The notes below the pieces were generated by a model, which was not told the DNA's origin, searched no databases, and worked only from the letters and a program-made list of their open reading frames with translations. 64,000 bases of DNA from Akebia trifoliata (taxonomy: Eukaryota; Streptophyta; Magnoliopsida; Ranunculales; Lardizabalaceae). Location: positions 16,417,288-16,481,287 of the forward strand of contig CM030717.1 in assembly GCA_017979445.1 (NCBI GenBank), read 5' to 3'. The position numbers and the translations under genes were made by a program. Positions 45,061 to 56,504 of this stretch are shown piece after piece (positions within the stretch are counted from its first letter, which is position 1; each line of letters begins with the position of its first letter).

Positions 45061-45852
45061 AATGGACAGAAGAGTGTGAGCGAGTAATCTTAGAATTGAA
45101 GAGATAACTCAGCAAGCCATACATACTCTCAAAGTCGGAGGTAGGAGAAGAATTGGGATTGTACTTAGCCACTTCAGAACATGTACTTAGCTCAGTCTTG
45201 GTCAGGACTGAATCAACAATGTAATAACCCATCGACTTTTTGAGCAAAATCTTCACGAATGTAGAAATGCATTATTCTAGACTTGAAAAAATGGGGTTAG
45301 CCCTAGTATATACAGCACTACGCCTACAACCATATTTCCAAGCACATCGAGTGCAAGTCATCACAGAGTTTCCCTTAAAATTCATTTTGGGAAAAGTGAA
45401 AGGATCGGACAGAATCACTAAATGGGCAGTGCAGCTAACATAGTTTGGACTTGAATTCAAACCCAGAATCTCATTGAAGGGCCAAGTAGTAGCTGATTTC
45501 TTGACAGACTTCCTAGTAGAAGAGAAAGTAGATCTACTGGTAGAAGAGTTAGAACAAGTGGATGGTGAACAAAAGTTGCAAGGTGGTTCAGGATGGAAGG
45601 CCTATGTGGATGGGTCGTCTAATTTCGAAAGGCGGGAGTTGAAGTAGTGCTGATTACCCCAGATGGGTCAAGAATAGAAAAGGTAAGATTGGGGGTTCAA
45701 AGCGTCGAACAACAAGGTAGAGTATGAAACCATGTTACTCGACCTCAAGTCTCTAGCAGGACTGGGGGTAGTTGAGGCAATCATGTACAGCAACTCATAG
45801 TTAGTGGTGAATCACATTAATGGGATGTTTGAAACTCGGGACCCTCCGGTGC
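45060..45852 (+). pseudogene. G9 RNase H region, left part
   Basis: WTEECERVILELKR and YLATSEHVLSSVLVR represent the classic RNase H, and HYSRLEKMGLALVYT with RLQPYFQAH the connection. WAVQLT, LKGQVVADFLTDF and AYVDGSSNFE lead into the archaeal-type RNase H with NNKVEYETMLLDLKSLAGLG. The frame is cut at 45852 by T2 and resumes in register at 58261 with a YLGKIRS-type continuation. Confidence 0.8.
45848..45852. other. Target-site duplication GGTGC, left copy (T2)
   Basis: GGTGC precedes T2's 5' LTR and recurs after its 3' LTR at 58256-58260. The reading frame of G9 RNase H resumes after removing T2 plus one copy. Confidence 0.92.
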
Positions 45853-47592
45853 TGTAGATACCTCATTTTTACACTCGCTTGATTAATCAACTCGTCAACC
45901 CAATTGCAACGGTTCCCAATGATGGATGTTTATTCCAATGCTTTATTTTGTTACCAGATATGTTTCAAAAATCCGGATGAGGTATCTCGAATTGACAAAA
46001 CCTTAGAAACCACGCTACGCTAGGAAAATACGACTCCAGAAACATAGAAATCATCATCTTGCAGACCCAAAAAGAAGCTTCACGATAAAAATCACTAAAA
46101 AATGACCAAATTACCAAAATACCTCTAACATCAAAACAAGCCTAGAGTCTACGTTACGCTTAGGAAAACCCATTCAAACACATAAAACAACAAATCAAAA
46201 CAAAATAAATCATTTCACCAATTTTCACAAAATTTGACAAAATTACGAAAATACCCCTCATGAAGTTCACGACCATGTCACAAAAAAAGTTTCATAAATG
46301 ACACAAACTAATATTTTCATTGAATTCCTTACGAAAAATCGATTCTAAAATATCCTAGAACATTAAAAACTGATTTAAAGCGTGAAAAGTCCTCTTCAGG
46401 GGTAAAATGGTAATTTCACAATTTTCTTAATTAAAAATTTTGAAATTAATAAATAAAAAATTAAATAATAATTAAACTGAAACAATAATGAAATTAATTT
46501 AAAATTTTGAACTAAAAAAATCGATCAATCGGGCTCTCATGAAAAATTATTGAGGGTTCATGAGATATTTCTTTAAGGACCCCTCCATTTGGGGGTCCAA
46601 AGAATTAAAGATATAATAGAGGGGAGTTCTCCAAAAATTTAAAGTCAATCAAGCAAGACTAAAGTCAATCAAGTAAGATTAAAGTCAAAATTAAAGTCAA
46701 TTAAGCAAGACTAAAGTCAAGATATTAAAAGTCAATCAATTAAGACTAAAGTCAAAATATTAAAAGTCAATCAAATAAGACCAAAAGTCAAAACCCTAAT
46801 AGAGTTCTAATTAAATAATAACTCTATTTAATAGAGTTCTAACTAAAATACAACTCTACCTAAAATAATTCTAATTAAAACACAACTCTACCTAAAATAA
46901 GTTTAACTAAAACACAACTCTAACTAAAAGAATTCTAATCAAACACTAATACTATCTAAATCAACCCTTAAAAAAATCTATAAATAGAGGTCCTCACACC
47001 CTATTTTTGTATCAAATCATAAACCCTAAGAGAAGTAAATCTAAAAGCCCCCTAGCCTCCCATAAACCCTAGTTTTGGAGTCCCAACTCCTTACCTAACA
47101 TTCCTCCTTCGATTTTAGCCTAAAAAACACCTAAAAGCCCTCCAAAAACACTCCAAAATTTATAACAAACTCGAAGAATCCAGATAAAAAAAAGGAGATA
47201 CCTTGCCTCGGAGATCAAAAATTAAATCCGGAGACAGAACGAAGCGAGGAGTACGGTACTAGGAGTAATTTTTGTCAGATCTGAGGGAACAAGGTCTTTG
47301 CTATCAGAAAGGAATAATCTCTTACATTTTTTATTATCTAGGTTTTTTTTAGCAATGTAATTTATTTGGGAAGTTAGTAGAGACCGACTTTGGCTGGGTG
47401 GGGTTGGTGCCTAACACCTTCCAACCCCGTAACATGATCCCCGAATTCAATTTTTTTTTTCGGTTCTAGATTAGTTTTTTTATCCGTTTAGAGTCATTGA
47501 TCGGTTCCTAGACCGTAATAACTAGGTGGCGACTCCCAAACCTCAAGGGTCAAAAGCGGATCCGCGCACCCCGCGGATAGAGAGCGCTTTCA
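45853..47592 (+). repeat. T2 5' LTR (1740 bp)
   Basis: Starts TGTAGATACC, ends GAGCGCTTTCA. AGTCAA array at 46641-46792; TATA box at 46979-46986. Close partner of 56505-58255 and more distant relative of T1's LTRs. Confidence 0.93.
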
Positions 47593-47593
47593 G

Positions 47594-47611
47594 TGGCGAC
47601 TCCGCTGGGGA
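47594..47611 (+). other. Primer binding site, T2 (Arg-tRNA type)
   Basis: TGGCGACTCCGCTGGGGA, one base after the LTR. Differs from T1's site by one base. Confidence 0.75.
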
Positions 47612-49920
47612 CATTGAGGATCAAACTTGAAAAACCCCAAGTATGGGAGCATTGCCAATAACCTAGTTGTTTTATTTGATTTTATTTTTAGTTAGTTTTT
47701 CTTTATTATTCGTTTACCATTTTTTTTGGCGGGTCCAATCATTAATGTTGGTTCAATTTTGGATACGTTAATCTGGCATATTATTATTCTTATATAGTTC
47801 AATCGAGAGTCATTCAGGGTGACTTTAAGTAATAATACACAAATTTTAACGGATAATTTTGTTGAGGGTGGAATAATGATCATTGAGAATGGAATAATAA
47901 AACGAAAAGGATTTTTTTACATCGATCCGTTTTTTATAACAAAAGATTTTTTTTTTTTTAAGAAACATGGTTGATATGTTGTTTAATAACTTTTTTTTAA
48001 GAAAAAAAAAGAAATTTTTTCTTTTTATTAGTTGTTCCGCGCTTATTACTTAGGTGTTCATCTTTTAGACATGCTGCCCATTGATAGCATATAGAAAGCA
48101 GTAAAAAGAAAAAATTTAAAAAATATATATATATATATATTTGACATTTTTTTAGGTTCTGTCGACAGCAAAACGTGCTGGAAGGTTGGGGTGCCATGAA
48201 TAATATGTTTTTTTTTATTTACACACCATCTCAACAGCAAAAGGGCGATGGTGGGTTTGGTGTGCTACCAATAAAATCATTATCTTTATTTTCCCACACC
48301 ATCTTCTCCAATGGTTTAAAACAAAAGTTCATCGTCATCTTCTTCAACCGAACCAAAGCAGAGACCGATCGATTTTGGTCTCCCAACTCAGTCAACACTA
48401 ATCAACTCGATCGGTTTCCTCCAATGGAGTGGTAGAGAGCTTCAAATCGATGGCTCCTCCATAGATTTACCCAAATCTCGTCGTCTTCAATGGGGACCGA
48501 CTGGTTCAAACCAGAAACCGATTGGTTTAAACTCTCAGTTCGATTGGTTTAGGATCATTAGCATTCGAATAAAATTTCAATTTCCTGCTGATGTAAGGAT
48601 ACATAGATTGGAATCATAGATTCTTTTTGAAAATCGACTCAATCTTGAATGATTTCACGAAAGGCTGTTTTCACCTTCGTCTATCGAAGAAAATGCTAGA
48701 GGTTGCTGGTTCTGATTGTTGGGAAACCTGTGATTTGAAGTGGGAGATGGGACCTCAATCGAAAGAAATTTTCAAAAAAAAAAGAAAGAAACTAAATCTG
48801 TTTTGTTTCCTTTTAAAAAATAAAAAATAAAAACTGATTTGACCGAATTTTATTCAAACCTCATACATTGCTGCCAGTTTTGGTTGATCTTGTTGGCTGT
48901 TTATGTTCTTTAACTCTCATTTATCAAATCGGTATTATGAACGTGATCCCAACCGTAAAAACTCTCATATATCAGATCGGTATTATGAATGTGAACCCAA
49001 CTGTAGAAGCGTTGAATTTCTGGGTCTATTTTTTCTTTTAGTTGTTTTTAAACAGTGGATTGGAGAGGTGTAGGAAACCTATTGGATTTGAACTTTCGAT
49101 TTTTTGTTTAGAATTGCAGAGAACATCGATCTGTGATTGAGATTGAATGATGATAGTTCTTGTTTCTGAATCAACAACATCAATCCGTTTGGTTTTGGGC
49201 ATTTTTCAATTTTTCATGTTTATTTCTTAAAATTTTTGAGGATCAAAACCATTGTATAAGACAGAAATTGCAACTAAATAAGCACATTTTTATGAAATAA
49301 TTGTTTAATTTAACTGATGAAAATTGTGGTTGTTTAGTTCATGTCAAATTAACACACCATTATTCACTTGTGACACATCAATCCATGTGTGAACAAATTA
49401 TTTATTTTTCTAAAAAAAATTGATGTGTCATAAATAATGGTTTGCTAATATGCTTCAATGATGTGTAACTAAACTCGGTAATTTACACAAAAACTGGTGT
49501 GGTACCAATAAAAGCAGATATGATAATTATTTGTTCAGTTTCTTCTTTTTTAGGACTTATTAGTTTTTTTTTTTTTAGGGAAAGTTCTATCGATTTTATA
49601 AAAAAAAAAAGAGGGGTTGTTTCTTAAATCCTCCAATGATCATTCTTATTATCAATATTAACGTTCATCGAAATCCCATTTTGTTTGAGATCACCCAGAA
49701 TGACCCTTGATTGGAGTATAAAAATTACAAAATTGTGCCTATTGCAATGATCGGGTCTAATTGATTGTCATATGCTATATTCATTGATTAATTTGCCATG
49801 ATTGATATATGAAGGTGATGTGCATGTTTAAATCTTAAAAAAGACCATATGAATGTGTTTCTGATCGAGGTATGCATGCACTTGTATGGTTTAATATCCT
49901 CTCTTGATTGGTTTGATTGG
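47612..49920 (+). other. T2 leader with inverted arms, no gene recognised
   Basis: The left arm (about 47795-47900: CAATCGAGAGTCATTCAGGG, then AATGATCATTG) and right arm (about 49625-49715: AATGATCATTC, then CACCCAGAATGACCCTTGAT) are imperfect inverted partners. Between them: T-runs, an (AT)n stretch (48125-48141), repeated GGTTTGGTGTGCTACCAATA-like phrases (about 48255 and 49497), a tract rich in CGATCGGTTT-like words (48360-48560) and two direct repeats with ATCAGATCGGTATTATGAA (about 48925 and 48970). The ORFs 48175-48435 and 48627-48830 have no motif. Confidence 0.55.
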
Positions 49921-49924
49921 GCCC

Positions 49925-50710
49925 ATGGGTCCATTTGTTTGGAAAAGGTCCCGAGCACACCCCACCCTGTTTTGCACACACCACATGCACGTTTACTGTT
50001 TTACTCACTTACACGTCCCGTATAGCCAATGTGGCACTAGTGCGTGGCCCGATCTCTTCGGAGATGGAAACTCATTCACGAAAACCACAACTCCAGTCAC
50101 GTACCTTAGGGTATATCAAACTGGGGCATCAATACTGTCTAATCAGGTGATTCTAAGAGGTATATCGATGCACCCAGGCTAGAGCGACCTAAGCCTTTGA
50201 CCTATTGTGAGCCACACAGTCACATGTCCCGATTGCCAACGTAGTACTAATACGTGGTCGGTCCCCTCGCGGGATGCCAAACCACTTATTAAAGCTACAA
50301 CTCTTGACTCGTACCCGTAGGTATAAAAGATAATCTAAGTATATCAATTGCACTTCTTGGTCAAAACCTGTGCCTAAGCAAGATCTTGCCCCGCTGTACA
50401 CTACTGTACGATGGGGATAGACTACGTCTATTCTAGACGAGAGGTATTTAAGTGGGCCCTTGCTCAGCATTGTGCGCCACTTCTCAATTAGAGATCGAAC
50501 TGGTTGTTTTTGGCTTCAGAGAAGTGAATTGAGGTTTTAGATTATCACCTATACGGTATATCAAACCAATTCACTACGTATCGAAAGGTATATAGGTGTG
50601 CTTGGGCAAGGGTGGCCAGATAAAATGCATTGCACATAGTAAGCTTAGAGTCTAGAAACCTCCCTATAGGTCACGACCCGAACTGACTATGGGTGTTCCC
50701 GGGTTACTCT
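49925..50710 (+). repeat. Family leader repeat, copy in T2
   Basis: Direct match to 5950-6710 (T1) and inverted match to 540-1660 (T3). It has the same palindromes around ACTAGT and a recurring sense ORF (49904-50182) and antisense ORF (50189-50470). Confidence 0.82.
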
Positions 50711-51270
50711 ATTTAATCCAACCAAAAGGTAAGTGGGTGGACCGGTTCACACCGCTCCAATCAAACCCGCAATATCAGTTCAACCAAATAAATTTAATTG
50801 ATGAGACATACTTGTCAATATCAAGTTAAACCAATTAGCCCCATTGGTAAATTGATCTTATGGATCAACAGATGAACCGGTTGAACTAATTGGCTTAAAT
50901 ATAAGATGAAGTGATGCAAGTGGAATATTCAGATCCATTGGGTCGAATCGACCCAAACTCAAATGGGTACATAGTCCCAATCACCCTGCATCAGCCAGTT
51001 TAATTCAATAGACTGAATATTTCATACTTAACAAGATCAATAAATCATATTCATGTAATATTTCTTGATCGAAATATTTCATTGGTTAGAGATTTTGAAT
51101 CTAGGGGTTAACTTAACCCATGCTATCAAGAGAAACCTCTATTTATTAAAAGTCTACTCTAGGATCCATAACTAGTAATCCACCTTTGATGGGATTTTCA
51201 GGGTTATCATTGCACCCAAACTCAAGCGTCCACCTCCTAGTTGGAGTCGTAAGTCCAATCGGTTAGAACG
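50711..51270 (+). other. T2 spacer between leader repeat and gag
   Basis: No gene. The phrase AACCGGTTGAACTAATTGG and relatives recur, giving short inverted and direct repeats. ORF1, seen in T3 at this position, is absent. Confidence 0.5.
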
Positions 51271-51298
51271 AACTTTGGTACCAAGTCAACAGGCAAAA

Positions 51299-52845
51299 AT
51301 GACTTCAGAATCTGAGCTCACAGAAATCCGTAAGATTTTGGCAGCCTTTGCCAATGATATCAACAGTATAAAGGGCAAAGTGGAAGTCTTAGAACAGATT
51401 TCAGAATCAACTGGCAATCACATTGATGATCTTAAAGGAAAAAAGATAAAAAAAAATACAGCGAGACGTGCCCATGAAGTCTTCGAACTCGATGGAGACG
51501 AAGAGTATGTTGATGAGAATCCAATGTTAGCCAACAAAATATCTCAATTGGAGTTAGCTATGAAGAGTATAAAGGGTATCGATAAAATTGTAGCGGGCAT
51601 TGAAGCCCTGAACCATATCCCTATAATTCATCTGTCAGAGAAGTTTGTGATGCCTGAAATGGACAAATTCAATGGGGTAGGTTGTGCAAAAATGCATCTT
51701 AAAGTGTATGTTACTAACATGTGCACTATGGGGCTTAGTGACGAACATATGACATTACTGTTTCAACGAACTCTATTAGGATCAGCTCTACGATGGCTGA
51801 TGTCTCAAGATCCAGCTACAGTAGGTACATGGGAGAATATGTCAAAGGCTTTCTAGCATCAGTACAAATACAGTACCGAAATTGAAACTTCAAGAAGGGA
51901 CTTGGAGTCAACTAAACAAAAGAATGGAGAAACATTTACTGACTTCATCGGTCATTGGAGGGTCAAGGCTGCACAAATGTGGGATAGACCTTCAGAGAAA
52001 GAACAAGTGGCTATTATCTTAAAAAACCTCTCGCAAGGGTATGCCCGACATCTAGTCTCCCAATACCTTCCTACATTCGAGTCTCTATTACAAGTTGGTA
52101 GCCAATTGGAAGATGCTTTCACTTCCGGAATCCTTTCCAATCCTTCGGACAACAAGTTCAAAAAGCCTTTCACCAATGCCAAGTCTAGCGCTGATCACGC
52201 CTATGTAGCCCATACGTCTATTACCGTCTAATCTACTATCTTGCCCAGTAACCAAGTTAACCCTAATCAACCTCGACCACGTAGGAAATTCACCAATCTT
52301 GGTATGCCTTTGAGCATTGTCTTTCAAAAACTATTAAGTAAAGGGCTCATTGCACCTCTCCAACCTCGACTTTACCAAATCCACTCCCCACTTCTCACAA
52401 TCCCAACCTATTTTGTGAGTTTTACCAAAATTTCGGTCATCTTACTGATCGTTGCGTCGCTCTTCGTCATACAGTTCAAGACCTCATTGATGCCAAAAAA
52501 GTTACTATCCCTGCCCCTAAGCAGCCAAATGTTACTACCAACCCTCTACCCATTTATCAGCTTCCTCAGACTTTGAACATGGTATCCAATACTCAACTCT
52601 CGTTTGACCCAATCTTTTTCATCCGATCAGTCAATCATAAACCTCCTAGCCACCCTCTTACCAGAGTGACGGTCCCTAATGAGGTTTTCACCACCAAATG
52701 CAGTCTTGGCCAAGAGAGAAGAAGTAAGTCTGAAGAATGCAAAGAATCTGAAGAAGAAGACTCGGTCCAATCGCTTGGAAATAGTTTCTCGAGTCCTCAG
52801 TTTGTAATCAAGCCCGTTGTGGGTAATTGTCTTTAGTTGTTAGTC
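51299..52845 (+). pseudogene. T2 gag, nearly complete
   Basis: ATG at 51299 (MTSESELTEIRKIL), in a position shared with T1's decayed start. Residues ~20-60 are predicted coiled coil. The capsid part has MPEMDKFNGVGCAKMHLKVY, MTLLFQRTLLGSALRWL and SKAF-HQYKY with a TAG at 51854-51856 at the usual Trp or Gln site, then QKNGETFTDFIGHWRVKAAQ. This follows the Retrotrans_gag pattern. After a stop at 52229-52231 the frame shifts and continues as FCEFYQNFGHLTDRC, a C/H zinc-knuckle-like motif, and HTVQDLIDAKKVTI with PNVTTNPLP, typical of Tat gag tails. Two lesions in over 500 codons make it the best-kept gene here. Confidence 0.87.
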
Positions 52846-52909
52846 CAGTTCTTTCTATCAATTCAGTAATTAAGTTCGTCTTTTTATTTCTTATTTTGTT
52901 CTAGTCAAG

Positions 52910-53430
52910 TTAGTTTGTCGAGTCTGCAATAGTGTCAGTCGTCCCTATCTAAATTTAATTGAATAAAGAAAATTTTTGAATACCTTGAGCGTATTAACGA
53001 GTTAACTAATAACTGGCTTCAAAGAGAAATTCCTCTAATAATGAACCCCCTCCTGAATGAGAAGATAAATGTCTTGCTCGAGGAACTAAAGGTCATTGAC
53101 CTCGGAACAAAAATAATTCCCAAGAAATTCAGATTAGAACTAACTTATCCCCAGTGGAGCACAAAGAGATGATGAATTTATTCAGAAAATTCAAAAGACT
53201 TGCTTACATGGTCTTATGAGGATATGTCGGTTAAATTTGGAGTGTTGTTCAACATGAAATATATACCGATCCTATGAGAACACCAACCAGAATAGACTGA
53301 CATAGCCAGAGGAGGGATTATAAAATGTATCAGTACTGGAATTTTAAAATCGATGGAATAGTTGAAGTAGCCAGTAAAAATCTCAAGACAATCATCGTGA
53401 AAATGTGTCAATCACACATCACACCGGGAT
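52910..53430 (+). pseudogene. T2: remnant of protease-RT linker and RT start
   Basis: Close match to T1 7680-8180, including the AACTAACTTATCCCCAGTGG context of the L-PEEH helix and the CTTACATGGTCTTATGAGGA stretch that encodes the -WSYED- motif. The palm domain does not follow. Confidence 0.7.
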
Positions 53431-53449
53431 TGGCCAGAGGAGTTACCAT

Positions 53450-53850
53450 TCGCATTATGGACATATTACACTTCAATACAGTCTTCTACTAGAGTCACTC
53501 TAGTATGATATTGAAGCAATCTTACCGGTTAAAAGGGAAAATCCTGTATCTCAAGGTTTTGATGGAAGTTAATTGTTAGAAACAGATTGGGTCTGTCAAT
53601 GGAGAGGAGTCACTCGCTTGTTTAACAAGAAAGTCAAAGTTGATCACTTATATGTCAAGGATCTAAGCATCAGGCTACCCAAAAAAAATTTTGAGTACTC
53701 TTCCTCTATCATAAAAAGTTTGAACTCAATTGGATAAATTCAATCATTAAGGAAATATTACCTGGAAAAACTGTTAGACTTCAAGATCATGATGGAATCG
53801 AACTATCAGAGTCAACCAACCTTGATCGGATCAAATGGTACTACATTTAA
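53450..53850 (+). pseudogene. T2: integrase C-terminal remnant
   Basis: Frames contain VTRLFNKKVKVDHLYVKDLS, then IIKEILPGKTVRLQDHDGIE and LSESTNLDRIKWYY. This is the Tat integrase tail, clearer than in T1. The DDE core is missing. It is followed directly by the 3' untranslated region. Confidence 0.75.
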
Positions 53851-53979
53851 GGAGGCCATCTTTGGCCGAATCAATTTTTCTGCTACCCAATTCATTATCT
53901 CCTTTCTCAGCCCTTTGCAGCCTTTTCAAAAAAAAAATGATGCCTTTTTCTTTCTCAGTCCGATTACCTAACCTAGGAG

Positions 53980-55125
53980 AGGGAAAATTTGAACTACGTT
54001 TTGGTCTGATCCCAAAATTTTGGGGTACGTAGGCAACCTGAGAAATTACTTCAGGCCCGACCACATCAAAAAAAAAAAAAATAGATTCCCCGACAAAGAA
54101 AAAATCTAAAAAGAAAAAAATTATCAAAGTAGGGAAGAAAATTCAAAAAGACAATAATTTAAAAGGAAATGCCACACAAGGGGCATTTGGATTTTTGAGC
54201 CTCAAGATTCCTTTCTTTTTATACCCAATCCTAAGCTTACCCATGAAAGTCCTCCTAAGTACCGTGCAAAAAGTCAAGGAAGACAGCAAAGCGTGATCAG
54301 ACAGCAACTCCAGAAGTTCAGACAGAAAAAAAAAGAGCCTGCTAGGTTGAAAACCCAAAAGGGCAGCTTAGGCAAAAATTAAGGCAATCTCACAAGGTTG
54401 AAAATCTGAAAGGACAACTTTGGCAACAATCAGAGCAAAGAAAAAAAGAAAGCTCACTAGATTGAAAATCTGAAAAGGCGATCTAGGCAAAAGTTAGAGC
54501 AACAAAGCAAAACAAAAGAAAAGCTAAGAGCGGTCCAAGCTGAAATATTAGAAGTCTGAATAATCAAGTTCAATACTTAGTTTAAACCAGGCACAGACTC
54601 AGAAGCCACAAGTATCTCATCTTTGATTGATCTGAAAAGTTTCATGTCCCTAGGCGAACTGACGGGGAGAAAGAACAAATTCTATGATGAATTTCAGAAA
54701 GAAATATTTTGTTTCAATTTCTTTGAGCCTGACTCAAAATCTTCAATATAAAAAGTCAAAATTAAAAGTTAAACCTTTATTGCGCTTGCAGTAATCAAAG
54801 ATTTCAAACTTTCATAACAAGGGCATTTCCTTTTCTAAAGAATACAGTTTCCGCCTTACACTAGGGGCATTTGTTTTCAAATTATGTTCAATTATCCCCA
54901 GTGCAATGTTCCTTGTCAAACTAGGGGCATTTTAGTTCTGAAACCTGGTCAATTCCAACCCCAAAGGATAAGGTTAACTTTAAATTAAAGGTTACCCTCT
55001 TTATAGCAATTTTGAAAACTCCTAAGATTCAAAGAGAGTTAAAATGTTTATCGGACCTTCATAAAATCCAACTTTTTATTTTTTAAAAATATCAAATGCG
55101 AGGTTAATCCCCCATTTGTTCCCAA
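53980..55125 (+). other. T2 3' untranslated region
   Basis: Matches T1 8740-9960. It contains TTTTGGGGTACGTAGGCAAC, a phrase I recognise from other Tat 3' regions, and about three degenerate ~60 bp units at 54335-54510. No gene. Confidence 0.6.
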
Positions 55126-55128
55126 AAA

Positions 55129-56135
55129 AATTATTTCATTACTCTTTTACCCTAGGCTGGTAGAGTAGGACTCTCAAAAAGCTTAGTTCATTATTCTTTC
55201 ACTCCGAGTAGGTAGAGTAGAACTTCCCAAAAAAAAAATTAGTTCATTACTCTTTCACCCTGGGCAGGTAGAGTAGGATTCCTAAAAAATTTAGTTCATT
55301 ACTCTTTCACTCCGAGTAGGTAGAGTAGAACTTCCCAAAAAAATTATTTCATTACTCTTTCACCCTAGACAAGTAGAGTAGGACTCCTAAAAAATTTAGT
55401 TCATTACTCTTTCACTCTGAGTAGGTACAGTAGAATTTCCCAAAAAAATTAGTTCATTACTCTTTCACCCTGAGCAAGTAGAATAGGACTCCTAAAAAAT
55501 TTAGTTCATTACTCTTTCACTCCGAGTAGGTAGAGTAGAACTTCCCAAAAAAATTAATTCATTACTCTTTCACCCTGGGCAGGTAGAGTAGGACTCCTAA
55601 AAAATTAGTTCATTACTCTTTCACTCCGAGTAGGTAGAGTAGAACTTTCCAAAAAAATTAGTTCATTACTCTTTCACCCTGGGCAGGTAGAGTAGGACTC
55701 TCAAAAAGTTTAGTTCATTACTCTTTCACTCAGAGTAGGTAGAGTAGAACTTTCCCAAAAAACAAAAAAATTAGTTCATTACTCTTTCACTCTGGGCAGG
55801 TAGAGTAGGACTCTCAAAAAGCTTAGTTCATTACTCTTTCACTCAGAGTAGGTAGAGTAGAACTTTCCCAAAAAATAAAAAATTAGTTCATTACTCTTTC
55901 ACCCTGGGCAGGTAGAGTAGGACTCCCAAAAAAATTAGTTCATTACTCTTTCACTCCGAGTAGGCAGAGTAGAACTTCCCAAAAAAATTAGTTCATTACT
56001 CTTTCACTCCGAGTAGGCAGAGTAGAACTTCCCAAAAAAATTAGTTCATTACTCTTTCACCCTGGGCAGGTAGAGTAGGACTTTCAAAAAATTAGTTTAT
56101 TACTCGTTCACCTAGGGTAGGTAGAGGAAGACATT
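55129..56135 (+). repeat. Alternating ~52 bp tandem array, T2 (about 19 units)
   Basis: Same unit as in T1. CCCTGGGC-type and CTCCGAG-type units alternate through units 1-16, with two CTCCGAG units adjacent at the right end (55935-56040). Some CTCCGAG units read CTCAGAG. The last unit (CACCTAGGGTAGGTAGAGGA) matches the last unit of T1's array, so the array's right edge is fixed and its length varies. Confidence 0.92.
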
Positions 56136-56489
56136 AAAACTTTGCTCAGATTATGCTCACTTTGCTCAGATTATGCTCAGTTTATGCTCAGATTATGCTT
56201 AGTTTTTTTTTCTCAATCTTTGCTCAGTTTCACATAATACACACACTTACACTTGCACTTTTTAGTCAGGGAGAATTCTTTAAAATTCAAGGATCTGACA
56301 CTGTCAGTGAGAGCTCACACTTAAGGATCTGACAACTTTCTAGTTCGGGGAGAGTTTTACGCTCAAGGATCCAAACATCCTGACGAATTACTAAATCAGG
56401 CTGCAAAATGAACTGTCACTAGCTTTGGCATTCGGATATCGTATTATCTACCAAAATAGATTTGCTATCTAGTTTGTTTCAACCTTCTG

Positions 56490-56504
56490 CCAAAGAGGGG
56501 CATC
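56490..56504 (+). other. Polypurine tract, T2
   Basis: CCAAAGAGGGGCATC immediately before the 3' LTR; identical to T1's tract. Confidence 0.75.
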
